Shown here piece after piece: positions 1 to 10,251 of a stretch of DNA of 62,370 nt; within the stretch, counting starts at the first letter, position 1; every line of letters begins with the position of its first letter. Source of the stretch: Candidatus Yaniella excrementigallinarum (GTDB lineage: Bacteria; Actinomycetota; Actinomycetes; Actinomycetales; Micrococcaceae); NCBI GenBank assembly GCA_019113675.1, contig DXHA01000095.1, forward strand, positions 1 through 62,370, written 5' to 3'. The notes beneath the pieces were generated by a model. It made no database searches and had not been told where the DNA came from. It saw only the letters and a program-made list of their open reading frames with translations. A program made the position numbers and the translations under genes.

Positions 1-227
1 ACGAAGGCCGCTACACCTTCCTCGTAGATCCGCGTTCCAATAAATCTGAAATCAAACTGGCTATCGAAAAGATTTTCGACGTCAAGGTTGCTTCAGTCAA
101 TACCATGAACCGTCAGGGTAAGCGTCAGCGCACCCGCTTCGGATATGGCTCCCGTAACGACGTTAAGCGTGCGGTAGTCACTCTGAAAGAAGGTTCCATC
201 GACATCTTCGGAGGTCCGGCCCTCTAG
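1..227 (+). CDS. rplW: 50S ribosomal protein L23, C-terminal part
   Basis: The first 227 bases encode about 74 C-terminal residues of L23, reading in the frame that starts at base 3 and stops with TAG at 225-227. The fragment keeps the family's typical end, with [12 protein letters not shown], then the basic loop [14 protein letters not shown], and the tail DIFGGPAL. L23 binds 23S rRNA domain III at the exit tunnel and docks trigger factor and SRP. The 5' part lies outside the window. It sits 32 bases upstream of rplB, as in the S10 operon order rplD-rplW-rplB. Confidence 0.96.
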   Translation, partial: EGRYTFLVDPRSNKSEIKLAIEKIFDVKVASVNTMNRQGKRQRTRFGYGSRNDVKRAVVTLKEGSIDIFGGPAL

Positions 228-259
228 GACCGGAGACCACTTAATCGAGGAATAAATTT

Positions 260-1099
<840 letters not shown>

Positions 1100-1112
1100 G
1101 AGCTGATCTCAG

Positions 1113-1391
1113 ATGCCACGCAGCCTGAAGAAGGGCCCCTACGTAGATCAGCACTTGTACCTGAAGGTTCTTGCTGAGAACGAAAAGGGCTCCAAAAACG
1201 TTATCCGCACTTGGTCTCGTCGCTCGATGATCATCCCGGACATGCTGGGACACACCATTGCTGTCCACGATGGTCGCAAGCACGTACCGGTATTTATTAC
1301 CGAATCCATGGTCGGACATAAATTGGGAGAATTCGCGCCAACGCGCACCTTCCGCGGCCACTCCAAGGACGACCAGAAAGGCCGCCGCTAA
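1113..1391 (+). CDS. rpsS: 30S ribosomal protein S19
   Basis: S19 (92 aa, normal length) forms a complex with S13 in the head of the small subunit and contacts A-site tRNA. Family signatures are [12 protein letters not shown] at the N-terminus, [19 protein letters not shown] in the middle and [16 protein letters not shown] near the end. The ATG is preceded by AGGAG at a suitable distance. It lies between rplB and rplV, the standard S10 operon order. Confidence 0.98.
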   Translation: MPRSLKKGPYVDQHLYLKVLAENEKGSKNVIRTWSRRSMIIPDMLGHTIAVHDGRKHVPVFITESMVGHKLGEFAPTRTFRGHSKDDQKGRR

Positions 1392-1425
1392 CACCGGCTG
1401 GCTGATCGTTAGAGAGGATTAAGCA

Positions 1426-1797
1426 ATGGAAGCCAAGGCAATTGCACGCTATCTGCGTGTTACGCCAATGAAGGCCCGGCGCGTCGTCGACCTTGTTCGT
1501 GGTAAGCAAGCGAATGAAGCCCTGGCCATTTTGAAGTTTGCCCAGCAGGGCGCTTCAGACCCCGTCTACAAAGTACTTGCCTCGGCAGTATCAAATGCAC
1601 GGGACAAAGCCGATCGTGAAGGCCTGGCCTTCAACGAAGAAGAACTGTTCGTCAGTGAAGCCTTCGTTGACGAAGGACCAACCATGAAGCGCTACCAGCC
1701 ACGCGCTCAGGGACGTGCCTTCCAAATCAATAAACGCACCAGCCACGTCACCGTGGTCGTTGCAACCGATGAAGATCAGAAAGGTGGGACCAACTAA
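1426..1797 (+). CDS. rplV: 50S ribosomal protein L22
   Basis: L22 (123 aa) lines the peptide exit tunnel through its extended beta-hairpin. The start [20 protein letters not shown] and the hairpin/C-terminal section [20 protein letters not shown] are characteristic. The C-terminus continues a few residues past the conserved core, as in other actinobacteria. Its TAA stop directly abuts the rpsC ATG with no gap, implying translational coupling. Confidence 0.98.
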   Translation: MEAKAIARYLRVTPMKARRVVDLVRGKQANEALAILKFAQQGASDPVYKVLASAVSNARDKADREGLAFNEEELFVSEAFVDEGPTMKRYQPRAQGRAFQINKRTSHVTVVVATDEDQKGGTN

Positions 1798-2568
1798 ATG
1801 GGTCAGAAAATTCACCCACACGGATTCCGCCTCGGCATTACCAAGGACCACGTTTCCCGCTGGTTCGCTGACTCAAACGTAGATGGTCAGCGCTACAAGG
1901 ACTTCGTCAAAGAAGACGTGCAGATCCGCAGCCTGCTGCAGGACGGCATGGAACGTGCAGGTATCTCCAAAGTAGAGATCGAACGTACCCGCGACCGTGT
2001 CCGCGTAGACGTACACACTGCTCGCCCAGGTATCGTCATCGGTCGCCGTGGTGCGGAAGCTGATCGCATTCGCCGTGAACTCGAAAAGCTCACTGGTAAG
2101 CAGATTCAGCTGAATATCCTAGAAGTCAAGAAACCAGAACTCGATGCACAGCTTGTATCCCAAGGTGTTGCTGAGCAGCTCACCGCACGTGTGGCATTCC
2201 GCCGTGCAATGCGTCGTTCCATCCAGTCGGCAATGCGCGCAGGCGCAGAAGGTATCCGTATTCAGGTATCCGGCCGACTGGGCGGTGCTGATATGGGCCG
2301 TACCGAGTTCTACCGTGAAGGTCGTGTGCCACTGCACACCCTGCGCGCCAATATTGAGTTTGGTCAGTTCGAAGCCAAAACCACATACGGCCGTATCGGC
2401 GTCAAAGTATGGATTTACCGCGGAGACCTGACTGACAAGGAATTGGCAGCACAGGAAGCAGCTCAGCCATCAGGCCGTGGTGGTCGTGGCGGACGCGGTG
2501 GATCACGCCGTCGGCGCGGCGGCGCCCCACAGGGTGCACGCGCAGGCGCTCAAGGAGGCAAGGGCTAA
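1798..2568 (+). CDS. rpsC: 30S ribosomal protein S3
   Basis: S3 (256 aa) is part of the mRNA entry site of the 30S subunit. It starts [13 protein letters not shown] and has the KH domain with the [20 protein letters not shown] region around residues 78-97, followed by the conserved C-terminal domain ([26 protein letters not shown]). The last ~35 residues are a Gly/Arg/Ala-rich, probably disordered tail, common in actinobacterial S3. It starts right after rplV and its stop overlaps the rplP start by one base. Confidence 0.98.
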   Translation: MGQKIHPHGFRLGITKDHVSRWFADSNVDGQRYKDFVKEDVQIRSLLQDGMERAGISKVEIERTRDRVRVDVHTARPGIVIGRRGAEADRIRRELEKLTGKQIQLNILEVKKPELDAQLVSQGVAEQLTARVAFRRAMRRSIQSAMRAGAEGIRIQVSGRLGGADMGRTEFYREGRVPLHTLRANIEFGQFEAKTTYGRIGVKVWIYRGDLTDKELAAQEAAQPSGRGGRGGRGGSRRRRGGAPQGARAGAQGGKG

Positions 2569-2984
2569 TGCTTATCCCACGTCGCGTAAAATACCGTAAA
2601 CAGCACCGTCCTAACCGCAAAGGTATGGCTAAGGGCGGTACCGAAGTTGCCTTCGGTGAATGGGGTCTGCAGGCGACTACCCGCGCATATGTAACGAACC
2701 GTCAAATTGAAGCGGCACGTATTGCCATGACGCGTTACATCAAACGTGGTGGTCACGTTTGGATCAATATTTTCCCAGACCGCCCGCTGACCAAAAAACC
2801 AGCCGAAGTTCGTATGGGCTCGGGTAAGGGCTCACCAGAATTCTGGGTAGCCAACGTCAAACCCGGTCGTGTCCTATTCGAACTATCCGGCGTAAGTGAT
2901 GACGTTGCACGCGAGGCCCTGCGACTGGCTGCACACAAGCTGCCGGTTAAGGCTCGCATTATACGCCGAGAGGGCGGTGAATAA
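2568..2984 (+). CDS. rplP: 50S ribosomal protein L16
   Basis: L16 (138 aa, normal length) contacts the elbow of A-site tRNA. It begins [15 protein letters not shown] and carries the conserved [20 protein letters not shown] and [19 protein letters not shown] motifs. The start codon shares one base with the rpsC stop (TAATG), a coupled arrangement, and only 2 bases separate it from rpmC. Confidence 0.98.
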   Translation: MLIPRRVKYRKQHRPNRKGMAKGGTEVAFGEWGLQATTRAYVTNRQIEAARIAMTRYIKRGGHVWINIFPDRPLTKKPAEVRMGSGKGSPEFWVANVKPGRVLFELSGVSDDVAREALRLAAHKLPVKARIIRREGGE

Positions 2985-2986
2985 AC

Positions 2987-3259
2987 ATGGCACTGGGTTC
3001 AGCTGAACTAACCACTGATGCTTTGGACGGCTTTGATAACGCTCGTCTGCGAGAAGAACTCGACAAAGCAAAAGCCGAATTATTCAACCTGCGCTTCCAA
3101 GCGGCAACCGGCCAAATTGAAAACACCGGTCGCATCAAGGTCGTCAAACGCGATATTGCACGGATTATGACCGTGCTGCGTGAACGCGAACTTGGTATCC
3201 GCGAAGAAATCGAAGCCAGCGAAGAAGATACCAAAGCTAAGAAGAAAAGCCGCAAGTAG
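2987..3259 (+). CDS. rpmC: 50S ribosomal protein L29, extended
   Basis: L29 lies near the exit tunnel next to L23. The conserved core is residues ~18-70 ([20 protein letters not shown] and [20 protein letters not shown]). At 90 aa it is longer than the usual 65-75: about 10 extra N-terminal residues and a charged, Lys-rich C-terminal tail ([12 protein letters not shown]). Such tails occur in Micrococcaceae homologues. It starts 2 bases after rplP and is followed after 17 bases by rpsQ. Confidence 0.97.
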   Translation: MALGSAELTTDALDGFDNARLREELDKAKAELFNLRFQAATGQIENTGRIKVVKRDIARIMTVLRERELGIREEIEASEEDTKAKKKSRK

Positions 3260-3276
3260 GCTGAGGAGGAATCACA

Positions 3277-3561
3277 GTGACTGAGTCTGTTGACACCGCA
3301 GCCGCTCCAGAGCGTAACTACCGCAAAACACTGCGCGGGGTAGTCGTTTCCGACAAAATGGATAAAACCATCATCGTGGAAATCGAATACTTCAAACAGC
3401 ACGCTCTGTACGGCAAAATCATGCGTCGGACCAAACGCGTCAAAGCCCATGACGAACAGAACACCGCCGGTATCGGCGATAGCGTTCGTTTGGCAGAGAC
3501 CCGTCCGCTGTCCAAGTCCAAGAACTGGCGACTGACCAATATCGTGGAACGCGCCAAATAA
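3277..3561 (+). CDS. rpsQ: 30S ribosomal protein S17
   Basis: S17 (94 aa) is a primary 16S rRNA-binding protein with an OB fold. Family motifs are [38 protein letters not shown] and the C-terminal [21 protein letters not shown]. Translation starts at GTG 3277 behind a GAGGAGGA ribosome-binding site. It has about 14 residues before the core, a common actinobacterial extension. It is the last gene of the S10 operon here; a long hairpin follows. Confidence 0.98.
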   Translation: MTESVDTAAAPERNYRKTLRGVVVSDKMDKTIIVEIEYFKQHALYGKIMRRTKRVKAHDEQNTAGIGDSVRLAETRPLSKSKNWRLTNIVERAK

Positions 3562-3575
3562 GACTTGCCTGAATA

Positions 3576-3621
3576 TAACAGCAATACCCGCACCGCAATT
3601 CCGGTGCGGGTATTGCTGTTA
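3576..3621 (+). terminator. 20-bp perfect hairpin ending the S10 operon
   Basis: The arms 3576-3595 and 3602-3621 are exact reverse complements over 20 bp, closed by a 6-base loop (CAATTC). The hairpin begins 14 bases after the rpsQ stop. No T-run follows, so it resembles the U-less terminators often seen in actinobacteria. Its position at the S10/spc boundary supports a terminator or transcript-end stabiliser. Confidence 0.75.
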
Positions 3622-3948
3622 AGCGACATCGCATTAATAAACCCTAGTCAGACCTATATGGGACGATGATTTCTTAAATACTTCTGCAATAAGGTAAGAT
3701 ATTGTAACTGTGCCCTTTTCATAGCCCGGCCATCCACCGAGCATCTGACGAAAAGCCAGCACACCATCTTGCAGAAACGTGCCTCGGCCCCGGCTCAAAA
3801 GCACTGTGTGACAGGTCGCCTCTGAGAGCGATGTGTTCACATACGTCTCACCTAGCTGGGGGTAAGCACAGCAAGAATTTCCATGACCGTTCCGCAAGGC
3901 TCGGCCCAACCGAGGGATGAGAACCAGCGAGACAACAGGAGTAAGCAA
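3622..3948 (+). other. Long spc-operon leader without a recognisable gene
   Basis: These 327 bases separate the S10-end hairpin from the rplN start. No credible CDS, tRNA or known riboswitch was recognised. A reverse open frame at 3634-3957 has no family resemblance, and the forward frame from 3883 is only an upstream extension of rplN. A spc promoter is expected here because a terminator-like structure lies upstream, but no hexamer pair was convincing enough to call. Confidence 0.5.
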
Positions 3949-4317
3949 GTGATTCAACAGGAATCGCGGCTCAAGGTTGCCGACAACACCGGTGCGAAAG
4001 AAATTCTCACCATCCGTGTACTCGGTGGCTCTGGACGCCGCTATGCATCAATTGGCGACATTATTGTCGCTACCGTAAAAGACGCCATCCCGGGCGGTGC
4101 CGTTAAAAAAGGCGACGTCGTCAAGGCAGTTGTCGTGCGAGCAAAGAAGTCAGTTCGCCGTCAAGATGGCTCGTACATTTCATTCGACGAAAACGCAGCC
4201 GTCATCCTTCGTCAGGATAACGAACCGCGCGGAACTCGTATCTTCGGCCCAGTTGCTCGTGAGCTACGTGACAAGCAGTTCATGCGTATCGTATCGCTGG
4301 CACCGGAGGTGATCTAA
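3949..4317 (+). CDS. rplN: 50S ribosomal protein L14
   Basis: L14 (122 aa) sits at the subunit interface and forms an intersubunit bridge. The GTG at 3949 gives the family's exact start ([18 protein letters not shown]) and has AGGAG seven bases upstream. The frame stays open to an ATG at 3883, but those 22 residues match no L14 and are rejected. Motifs [20 protein letters not shown] and [16 protein letters not shown] are typical. It is the first gene of the spc operon. Confidence 0.97.
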   Translation: MIQQESRLKVADNTGAKEILTIRVLGGSGRRYASIGDIIVATVKDAIPGGAVKKGDVVKAVVVRAKKSVRRQDGSYISFDENAAVILRQDNEPRGTRIFGPVARELRDKQFMRIVSLAPEVI

Positions 4318-4321
4318 CGAC

Positions 4322-4663
4322 ATGGCAAAGATCAAAAAAGACGATCTGGTACAGGTGTTGTCGGGCAAAGACCGCGGTAAACAGGGCAAAGTCCTTCGTG
4401 TTCTACCAGCCGAACAACGCGTCGTAGTAGAAGGCGTCAATCGCGTCACAAAACACGTGCGCGCCGGTCAAGGTGCCGACGGTTCCACAGAAGGTGGGCT
4501 AGTAGAACAAGAAGCTGCCCTGCACATCTCCAACGTGGCCGTTGTTGACCCTGAAACAGAAAAACCGACTCGGGTTGGTTACCGTTTTGAAGAAGTCGAA
4601 GAAGATGGTGTCACCAAGACCGTTAAGGTCCGTTTCGCCAAGGCCTCTGGAAAGGAGCTGTAA
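4322..4663 (+). CDS. rplX: 50S ribosomal protein L24
   Basis: L24 (113 aa) is an assembly-initiator protein bound near the 5' end of 23S rRNA. The KOW motif is visible as [20 protein letters not shown] at residues ~6-25, followed by [12 protein letters not shown]. It starts 4 bases after rplN and its stop overlaps the rplE start by one base (TAATG). Confidence 0.98.
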   Translation: MAKIKKDDLVQVLSGKDRGKQGKVLRVLPAEQRVVVEGVNRVTKHVRAGQGADGSTEGGLVEQEAALHISNVAVVDPETEKPTRVGYRFEEVEEDGVTKTVKVRFAKASGKEL

Positions 4664-5244
4664 TGACCCAGGTATCTGAAAACGCAGCCCCAAAGGTCAC
4701 CCCTCGTCTTAAGACAAAATACCGCGACGAAATTAAAGCCCAACTCCAAGACACATTCGAATACACGAATGTTATGGAGGTGCCCGGGCTAGTAAAAATC
4801 GTCGTCAACATGGGTGTAGGCGAAGCAGCACGTGACTCAAAGGTTATCAACGGTGCCGTTGATGACCTATCCCAAATTACCGGTCAAAAACCACAGATCA
4901 CCCGTGCCAAGAAATCCATCGCACAGTTCAAACTGCGTGAAGGTATGCCCATTGGTGCCCACGTCACCATGCGTGGCGATCGCATGTGGGAATTCTTGGA
5001 CCGTCTGGTGACCTTTGCACTGCCACGTATCCGTGACTTCCGCGGCCTAAGCCCACGCCAATTTGATGGCAACGGCAACTACACTTTCGGTCTATCCGAG
5101 CAAGCCGTATTCCACGAGATTAATCAAGACAAGATCGACCGTGTACGCGGTATGGATATCACCGTAGTCACTTCAGCAAAAACAGACGACGAAGGCCGCG
5201 CACTACTGCGTGCACTGGGCTTCCCGTTCAAGGCAGACCAGTAA
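4663..5244 (+). CDS. rplE: 50S ribosomal protein L5
   Basis: L5 (193 aa) binds 5S rRNA and contacts P-site tRNA. Motifs include [39 protein letters not shown] and [20 protein letters not shown]. It is slightly extended at the N-terminus, as in other actinobacteria. In many bacteria rpsN follows here, but this genome goes directly to rpsH across 73 bases that hold only a small hairpin around 5260-5288 (arms TCCTGT/ACAGGA). Confidence 0.98.
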   Translation: MTQVSENAAPKVTPRLKTKYRDEIKAQLQDTFEYTNVMEVPGLVKIVVNMGVGEAARDSKVINGAVDDLSQITGQKPQITRAKKSIAQFKLREGMPIGAHVTMRGDRMWEFLDRLVTFALPRIRDFRGLSPRQFDGNGNYTFGLSEQAVFHEINQDKIDRVRGMDITVVTSAKTDDEGRALLRALGFPFKADQ

Positions 5245-5317
5245 TCCAACTACGTTATAGGTCCTGTTTCGGTGTACCGGCACAGGAAACCACAACGAGA
5301 AAAGGCTAAAGCCACAT

Positions 5318-5716
5318 ATGAGTATGACCGATCCTGTCGCAGACATGTTAACGCGTCTGCGCAATGCTAACTCGGCGCATCACGACTCCGTGAGCATGCC
5401 ATCTTCAAAATTGAAGACCGGCGTCGCTGAGATCTTAAAAAACGAAGGCTACATCAGCAGCTGGAAAGAAGAAGACGCACGCGTAGGTAAAAACCTCGTT
5501 ATGGAACTGAAATTTGGTCCACAGCGTCAACGTTCCATTGCTGGTCTACGCCGCATCTCCAAACCAGGCTTGCGCGTCTACGCCAAGTCCAACAACCTGC
5601 CACATGTGCTAGGTGGACTCGGTATCGCCATCCTGTCAACATCGTCTGGCCTGCTGACTGACCGTCAAGCAGCCTCCAAAGGTGTAGGTGGGGAAGTCCT
5701 CGCCTACGTTTGGTAA
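5318..5716 (+). CDS. rpsH: 30S ribosomal protein S8
   Basis: S8 (132 aa, normal length) binds helix 21 of 16S rRNA and in many bacteria represses the spc operon. It starts [18 protein letters not shown] and ends with the conserved [13 protein letters not shown]...GGEVLAYVW. The ATG at 5318 is the first of two close starts (MSM); either is possible. Whether S8 autoregulation exists here cannot be judged from the sequence. Confidence 0.98.
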   Translation: MSMTDPVADMLTRLRNANSAHHDSVSMPSSKLKTGVAEILKNEGYISSWKEEDARVGKNLVMELKFGPQRQRSIAGLRRISKPGLRVYAKSNNLPHVLGGLGIAILSTSSGLLTDRQAASKGVGGEVLAYVW

Positions 5717-5734
5717 CGGAAAGGAAGGGAAACA

Positions 5735-6268
5735 ATGTCACGTATTGGAAAGCTTCCGATCACCGTACCTTCCGGCGTTGAGGTTGCAATCAACGGCTCT
5801 GATGTGTCCGTCAAGGGACCAAAAGGTGAGCTAGGCATGACCATTGACGGTCCGATTGAAGCCAAGCTTGAAGATAATATCATCACCGTCACCCGCCCCG
5901 ATGACGAACGCGAATCTCGTTCCCTGCACGGTCTGGCCCGCACCATGATTAATAACATGGTGGTTGGTGTCACCGAAGGGTACTCCAAGAAATTGGAGCT
6001 ACACGGTACCGGTTACCGTGTACTGCCAAAAGGTAACGATATCGAATTGCAGCTGGGTTACTCCCACAGTATTGACGTGGCTGCCCCAGAAGGCATCACG
6101 TTCGCCATCGAAGGCAATACCGTAACCGTATCGGGTATCGATAAACAACTGGTCGGCGAAACCGCCGCCAATATTCGCAAGCTGCGTATTACCGAACCTT
6201 ATAAGGCCAAGGGTATTCGCTACGAAGGTGAGACCATCCGCCGCAAGGCCGGAAAGGCAGGTAAGTAA
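5735..6268 (+). CDS. rplF: 50S ribosomal protein L6
   Basis: L6 (177 aa) lies near the sarcin-ricin loop. The start [17 protein letters not shown] and the C-terminal [20 protein letters not shown] motif identify the family. AAGGAAGGG precedes the start codon. Its stop overlaps the rplR start by one base (TAATG), indicating coupled translation in the spc operon. Confidence 0.98.
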   Translation: MSRIGKLPITVPSGVEVAINGSDVSVKGPKGELGMTIDGPIEAKLEDNIITVTRPDDERESRSLHGLARTMINNMVVGVTEGYSKKLELHGTGYRVLPKGNDIELQLGYSHSIDVAAPEGITFAIEGNTVTVSGIDKQLVGETAANIRKLRITEPYKAKGIRYEGETIRRKAGKAGK

Positions 6269-6642
6269 TGTCAACTGTCAGTATCAAAGGCAAAGGCAAA
6301 AACGCTGCCCGTCGTCGCCGTCATATGCGCGTACGCAAACGGATCAACGGTACCGCTGTACGCCCACGCTTGGTAGTCAACCGTTCGTCCCGCCACATTT
6401 TCGCGCAGGTTATCGACGACGAAGCAGGCGCCACGTTAGTATCGGCTTCTACCATGGAAGCAGATCTGCGTGCACTCGACGCAGATAAGTCGGAAAAAGC
6501 CCGCAAAGTAGGCGAAATTATTGCTCAGCGTGCTGACGATGCCGGTGTGACCCAGGTGGTCTTTGACCGCGCCGGTCACAAATACCATGGTCGTATCGCC
6601 GCTGTTGCTGACGGCGCACGGGAAGGTGGACTGCAGCTGTGA
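6268..6642 (+). CDS. rplR: 50S ribosomal protein L18
   Basis: L18 (124 aa) mediates 5S rRNA attachment to the large subunit. Conserved sections are the basic N-terminus ([20 protein letters not shown]), [20 protein letters not shown] and the ending [20 protein letters not shown]. It overlaps rplF by one base upstream and rpsE by four bases (GTGA) downstream. Confidence 0.98.
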   Translation: MSTVSIKGKGKNAARRRRHMRVRKRINGTAVRPRLVVNRSSRHIFAQVIDDEAGATLVSASTMEADLRALDADKSEKARKVGEIIAQRADDAGVTQVVFDRAGHKYHGRIAAVADGAREGGLQL

Positions 6643-7358
6643 CCGAAGCAAATAACGAAAAGGACACCCAGGTGACCGAAACAACTCAAGAGGCTGTATC
6701 GGAAACCTCATCAGGTTCCGACAGCCAGCAAACTGAACGTGGGGGCCGTTCGCGTCGTGGCCAACGCTCTGAACGCGGTGATCGCGGTCAGCGCCGTGGT
6801 GGTCGTGAAGATAATCGCGATCAGTTCTTAGAACGCGTTATTCAAATCAACCGCGTTGCCAAAGTCGTTAAAGGTGGACGCCGCTTCGCCTTCACCGCAC
6901 TCGTTGTCGTCGGCGATGGCGATGGCATGGTCGGTGTCGGCTACGGTAAGGCCAAGGAAGTACCAGCCGCAATTGCTAAGGGCGTGGAAGAAGCTAAGAA
7001 GAACTTCTTCCGGGTTCCACGCGTAGGCACCACCATCCCGCACCTGTCACAGGGTGAAGATGCTGCCGGCGTCGTCTTGCTACGCCCAGCTGCACCGGGT
7101 ACCGGTGTTATCGCTGGTGGTCCTGTACGCGCTGTGCTGGAGGCCGCAGGCATTAACGACGTACTATCCAAGTCGATGGGTTCGCCAAATGCCATCAACA
7201 TCGTGCGAGCAACCATCGAAGCACTACGTCAGCTAGAAGGCCCAGAAGAGGTTGCAGCTCGTCGTGGTCTGCCAGTCGATGAAGTTGCACCAGCTGCCAT
7301 GCTGCGCACCATTGCCGAAGACCGCGCAAAGCGTTCCGAAGAAAAGGCAGGTGCATAA
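6639..7358 (+). CDS. rpsE: 30S ribosomal protein S5 with long N-terminal tail
   Basis: S5 (239 aa) sits at the mRNA entry and decoding region. The conserved part begins near residue 63 ([20 protein letters not shown]) and includes [20 protein letters not shown]. About 60 N-terminal residues are an acidic stretch followed by an Arg/Gly-rich, probably disordered segment; E. coli S5 is 167 aa, but such tails are common in actinobacteria. The GTG at 6639 overlaps the rplR stop by 4 bases. A second in-frame GTG at 6672 would shorten only the tail. Confidence 0.96.
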   Translation: MTEANNEKDTQVTETTQEAVSETSSGSDSQQTERGGRSRRGQRSERGDRGQRRGGREDNRDQFLERVIQINRVAKVVKGGRRFAFTALVVVGDGDGMVGVGYGKAKEVPAAIAKGVEEAKKNFFRVPRVGTTIPHLSQGEDAAGVVLLRPAAPGTGVIAGGPVRAVLEAAGINDVLSKSMGSPNAINIVRATIEALRQLEGPEEVAARRGLPVDEVAPAAMLRTIAEDRAKRSEEKAGA

Positions 7359-7360
7359 GG

Positions 7361-7585
7361 TTGTCTAACTTCGCATCGACACCAAAGAACTTTGCGCCAT
7401 CTGAAACTACCTTGAAAATCACTCAGGTACGCTCGAGCATCGGACGCAAACCACAGCATCGTGAAACCCTACGGTCACTCGGTCTCAAAGGTATCGGCAA
7501 GACCGTTACCCGTTCGGCCGATGCCGTCACAGTGGGCATGGTTAACTCCGTGTCTCACTTGGTAAAGGTCGAGGAGGTCGACTAA
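7361..7585 (+). CDS. rpmD: 50S ribosomal protein L30
   Basis: The L30 core is residues ~18-74: [20 protein letters not shown], then [13 protein letters not shown] and [16 protein letters not shown]. The only available upstream start is TTG at 7361, two bases after the rpsE stop, giving a 17-residue N-terminal extension and 74 aa in all (typical about 60). No good ribosome-binding site precedes it, so it probably relies on coupling with rpsE. The stop overlaps the rplO start (TAATG). Confidence 0.95.
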   Translation: MSNFASTPKNFAPSETTLKITQVRSSIGRKPQHRETLRSLGLKGIGKTVTRSADAVTVGMVNSVSHLVKVEEVD

Positions 7586-8046
7586 TGGCTGAAGAACAAC
7601 AAGACGCCATCAAACTTCACGACCTACGCCCAGCAAAAGGTTCCAATAAACCTAAGCTGCGCTATGGTCGTGGTGAATCAGGTAAGGGCGGTAAAACCGC
7701 TACCCGCGGTACTAAGGGCACTCGTGCCCGCAACACCGTGCCAGCAGGTTTCGAAGGTGGTCAGCTTCCGCTACACATGCGCCTTCCAAAACTGCGTGGG
7801 TTCCGCAATCCCGCAAAGGTTGAGTTCCAAGTTGTCAACTTGGATAAACTCACCGAAGCCTTCCCAACCGGGGGCAACGTTACAGTTGCAGAACTCGTGG
7901 AGAAAGGCCTGGTGCGCAAGAACCAACCGGTCAAGGTCTTGGGCTCGGGAGACATCTCAGTGGCCATCAATATTACCGCTGATGCATTCTCCAAATCAGC
8001 AGTCGAGAAAATCGCTGCCGCCGGAGGTACAACCACTACCGCGTAA
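7585..8046 (+). CDS. rplO: 50S ribosomal protein L15
   Basis: L15 (153 aa) is a late-assembly protein of the large subunit. It has the characteristic N-terminal Gly/Arg-rich region ([19 protein letters not shown] and KGTRARN) and [20 protein letters not shown]. It is the last gene of the spc operon and is followed by a long hairpin. Confidence 0.98.
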   Translation: MAEEQQDAIKLHDLRPAKGSNKPKLRYGRGESGKGGKTATRGTKGTRARNTVPAGFEGGQLPLHMRLPKLRGFRNPAKVEFQVVNLDKLTEAFPTGGNVTVAELVEKGLVRKNQPVKVLGSGDISVAINITADAFSKSAVEKIAAAGGTTTTA

Positions 8047-8080
8047 CACCGTCCAGCATTAGGACAGTGCTCAAGCGCTG

Positions 8081-8122
8081 CGGCCCTCGATTCTGACGAA
8101 CATCGTCACAGATCGAGGGCCG
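8081..8122 (+). terminator. Two-tier hairpin after rplO
   Basis: The outer arms 8081-8091 and 8112-8122 are perfectly complementary over 11 bp. An inner 6-bp stem (TGACGA/TCGTCA) with a 3-base loop sits inside. The structure lies 35 bases past the rplO stop and just upstream of a TATAAT box, so it probably separates the spc operon from secY. There is no T-run. Confidence 0.7.
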
Positions 8123-8135
8123 TGGCGTTTAACGT

Positions 8136-8141
8136 TATAAT
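8136..8141 (+). promoter_or_regulatory. Consensus -10 box upstream of secY
   Basis: A perfect TATAAT lies 97 bases upstream of the secY start and just past the rplO hairpin. No TTGACA-like -35 is found 16-18 bases before it, so only the -10 element is supported by sequence. It would let secY-adk be transcribed independently of the spc operon. Confidence 0.5.
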
Positions 8142-8237
8142 TCAGATCGTGCCTAAAATGGGTACGAGTGTGTACGGAGGATTCGGTATTACCCGCATCC
8201 ATTACAGTGCACCAAGCACTTATTGTCAGGAGGACAC

Positions 8238-9545
8238 TTGTTCAGCACGATAGTCAGGGTTTTAAAAACCCCAGACCTGCGGACCAAGATCCTGTTTACA
8301 CTGGGCGTCATCACCATCTACCGCATCGGTGTATTCATTCCAGCTCCGAGCGTGGATTACAGCAACGTGCAGATGTGCCTTGCCCAAGGTGAAACCACCG
8401 GTGGGCTCTACTCGTTTGTGAACATGTTCTCTGGTGGGGCGCTGCTACAAGTGTCCATCTTCGCCCTGGGCATCATGCCCTATATTACCGCGTCCATCAT
8501 CACGCAGTTGCTGCGTGTGGTGATTCCCGCATTCGAACGGCTACAAAAAGAAGGCCCAGAAGGTCAGGCCCGTCTGACGCAGTACACTCGCTACCTGACC
8601 GTTGGCCTGGCATTGCTCAACGCAACAACTATTGCCACTCTGACACGTTCAGGGGCGTTGTTAAATTGCAATATGTCACTGCTTTCCGACGACGGAATCT
8701 GGGCCACCCTGATGTTAGTGCTGACGCTTGCGGTTGGTGCCATCGTCATCATGTGGATGGCGGAACAGATCACCGAACGCGGTATTGGCAACGGTATGTC
8801 GCTGATGATTTTCGTATCCATTGCAGCAGGATTTCCTGCTGGTCTGGGTTCGATCTGGCAGACCCAAGGCTGGCGTACCTTCGTTGTCGTGATGATCATC
8901 GGTATTGCTGTGATGATGCTTATCGTTTTCGTCGAAGACTCTCAGCGGCGTATACCGGTACAATACGCTCGGCGCCAGATTGGTCGGCGCACAGTAGGCT
9001 CAACTACCACCTACATCCCAATCAAAGTCAATATGGCCGGGGTTATACCCGTCATATTTGCATCGTCTATTCTGATGCTGCCCCAGATCCTTATCCAGTT
9101 CAACATGCCAAATGATGGCTCCGAGCCCGCCCAGTGGGTCGTATTGTTGCAACAATACTTCGGTAGTGGATCGCATCCGGTATATATGGCCGTATTCTTT
9201 TTGATGACGATCTTCTTTACCTATTTCTACGTCACGATCACCTTCAACCCACAAGACGTCTCTGACAATATGAAACGTCAAGGTGGGTTTATCCCGGGCG
9301 TGCGTGCCGGCCGCCCAACGGTACAGTACCTGGAATATGTGATTTCACGAGTGACTTTTGTCGGTTCCCTCTATTTAGGTCTCATCGCCATGATTCCACT
9401 CATCGCGTTTGTACTGATTGGAGCCGATCAGAATTTCCCATTTGGAGGTACCTCCATTCTGATTATGGTTGGTGTAGCGTTGAATACCATTAAACAAATC
9501 GACGCACAGATGGAACAGCGGCACTACGAAGGATTGCTGCGCTAG
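8238..9545 (+). CDS. secY: Preprotein translocase subunit SecY
   Basis: SecY (435 aa) forms the protein-conducting channel of the Sec translocon in the cytoplasmic membrane. About ten hydrophobic segments are visible, starting with ILFTLGVITIYRIGVFIPAP. Other family marks are the GIMPYITASIITQLL segment, YARRQIGRRTVG and the C-terminal ALNTIKQIDAQMEQRHYEGLL. TTG at 8238 is chosen because AGGAGG lies four bases upstream and the product then begins MFSTIVRVLKTPDLRTKI, like relatives. The TTG at 8223 lies before that AGGAGG. Confidence 0.97.
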   Translation: MFSTIVRVLKTPDLRTKILFTLGVITIYRIGVFIPAPSVDYSNVQMCLAQGETTGGLYSFVNMFSGGALLQVSIFALGIMPYITASIITQLLRVVIPAFERLQKEGPEGQARLTQYTRYLTVGLALLNATTIATLTRSGALLNCNMSLLSDDGIWATLMLVLTLAVGAIVIMWMAEQITERGIGNGMSLMIFVSIAAGFPAGLGSIWQTQGWRTFVVVMIIGIAVMMLIVFVEDSQRRIPVQYARRQIGRRTVGSTTTYIPIKVNMAGVIPVIFASSILMLPQILIQFNMPNDGSEPAQWVVLLQQYFGSGSHPVYMAVFFLMTIFFTYFYVTITFNPQDVSDNMKRQGGFIPGVRAGRPTVQYLEYVISRVTFVGSLYLGLIAMIPLIAFVLIGADQNFPFGGTSILIMVGVALNTIKQIDAQMEQRHYEGLLR

Positions 9546-9590
9546 GCTGAGTCCAAGACCACACAAAACCAATCAAGGACAGGACAGATC

Positions 9591-10208
9591 ATGACTCGTT
9601 TGCTCATCATGGGCCCCCCAGGCTCCGGCAAAGGCACCCAGGCAGTGCGGATTGCTGACAAGATGGCCATCCCAGCTATCTCCACCGGAGACATCTTTCG
9701 CTATAACGTCAAAGAGCTCACCGAACTCGGCAAAGAAGCCAAATCCTATATCGACGCCGGAAACTTCGTGCCCGATGAGGTAACGAACCGTATGGTCGCT
9801 GACCGTCTGAACCAAAGCGATGCCACCAATGGCTTTTTACTCGATGGCTATCCTCGTACCGCCGGACAGGTAGAAGCGCTAAACAAAATCCTTGAAGAGC
9901 AAGGCGAATCGTTGACGGCAGTCCTCGTGCTGGAAGTCCCGGATGACGAAATCATTGAACGTCTCATGGCAAGAGCCGAAACTGAAGGTCGCTCCGATGA
10001 CACCGAAGAGGTCATTAAACATCGCCTAGAGCTCTACCATAAAGAAACCTCGGACCTTATCGAGTCCTACGTAGAACAAAGCATTGTTGGCCGTGTTGAC
10101 GGCACCGGTGCCATTGATGACATTACGGAACGACTACTGCAAACAATCTACAACATTCGTGCCCGCACCGGGACGTTGCCTATTATCAAGCCACGCACAG
10201 GCAACTAA
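9591..10208 (+). CDS. adk: Adenylate kinase, short LID form
   Basis: This enzyme interconverts ATP + AMP and 2 ADP in the cytoplasm. The P-loop GPPGSGKGT is at residues 8-16, the AMP-binding STGDIFR at 31-37 and DGYPRT at 85-90. The LID region is the short type without a four-Cys zinc site (RAETEGRSDDTEEVIKHRL), usual for actinobacteria. At 205 aa it is slightly longer than typical short forms because of a C-terminal tail. It follows secY by 45 bases; a strong terminator follows. Confidence 0.98.
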   Translation: MTRLLIMGPPGSGKGTQAVRIADKMAIPAISTGDIFRYNVKELTELGKEAKSYIDAGNFVPDEVTNRMVADRLNQSDATNGFLLDGYPRTAGQVEALNKILEEQGESLTAVLVLEVPDDEIIERLMARAETEGRSDDTEEVIKHRLELYHKETSDLIESYVEQSIVGRVDGTGAIDDITERLLQTIYNIRARTGTLPIIKPRTGN

Positions 10209-10221
10209 TGACACCAGAAAC

Positions 10222-10251
10222 AACCGATCCACTCTTAGTGGGTCGGTTTTT
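10222..10251 (+). terminator. Rho-independent terminator after adk
   Basis: A 12-bp stem (10222-10233 with 10237-10248, one G:T pair) with a 3-base loop runs into a five-T tract (10247-10251). This is the most canonical intrinsic terminator in the ribosomal part of the window. It separates secY-adk from map. Confidence 0.9.

Noticed and set aside
3883-3948. 22-residue N-terminal extension of rplN from ATG 3883
   Set aside because: GTG 3949 has AGGAG at good spacing and gives the invariant L14 start; the extension resembles nothing in the family.
3634-3957. Reverse 107-aa open frame in the rpsQ-rplN gap
   Set aside because: No recognisable family, no ribosome-binding site, and it runs into the rplN start region.
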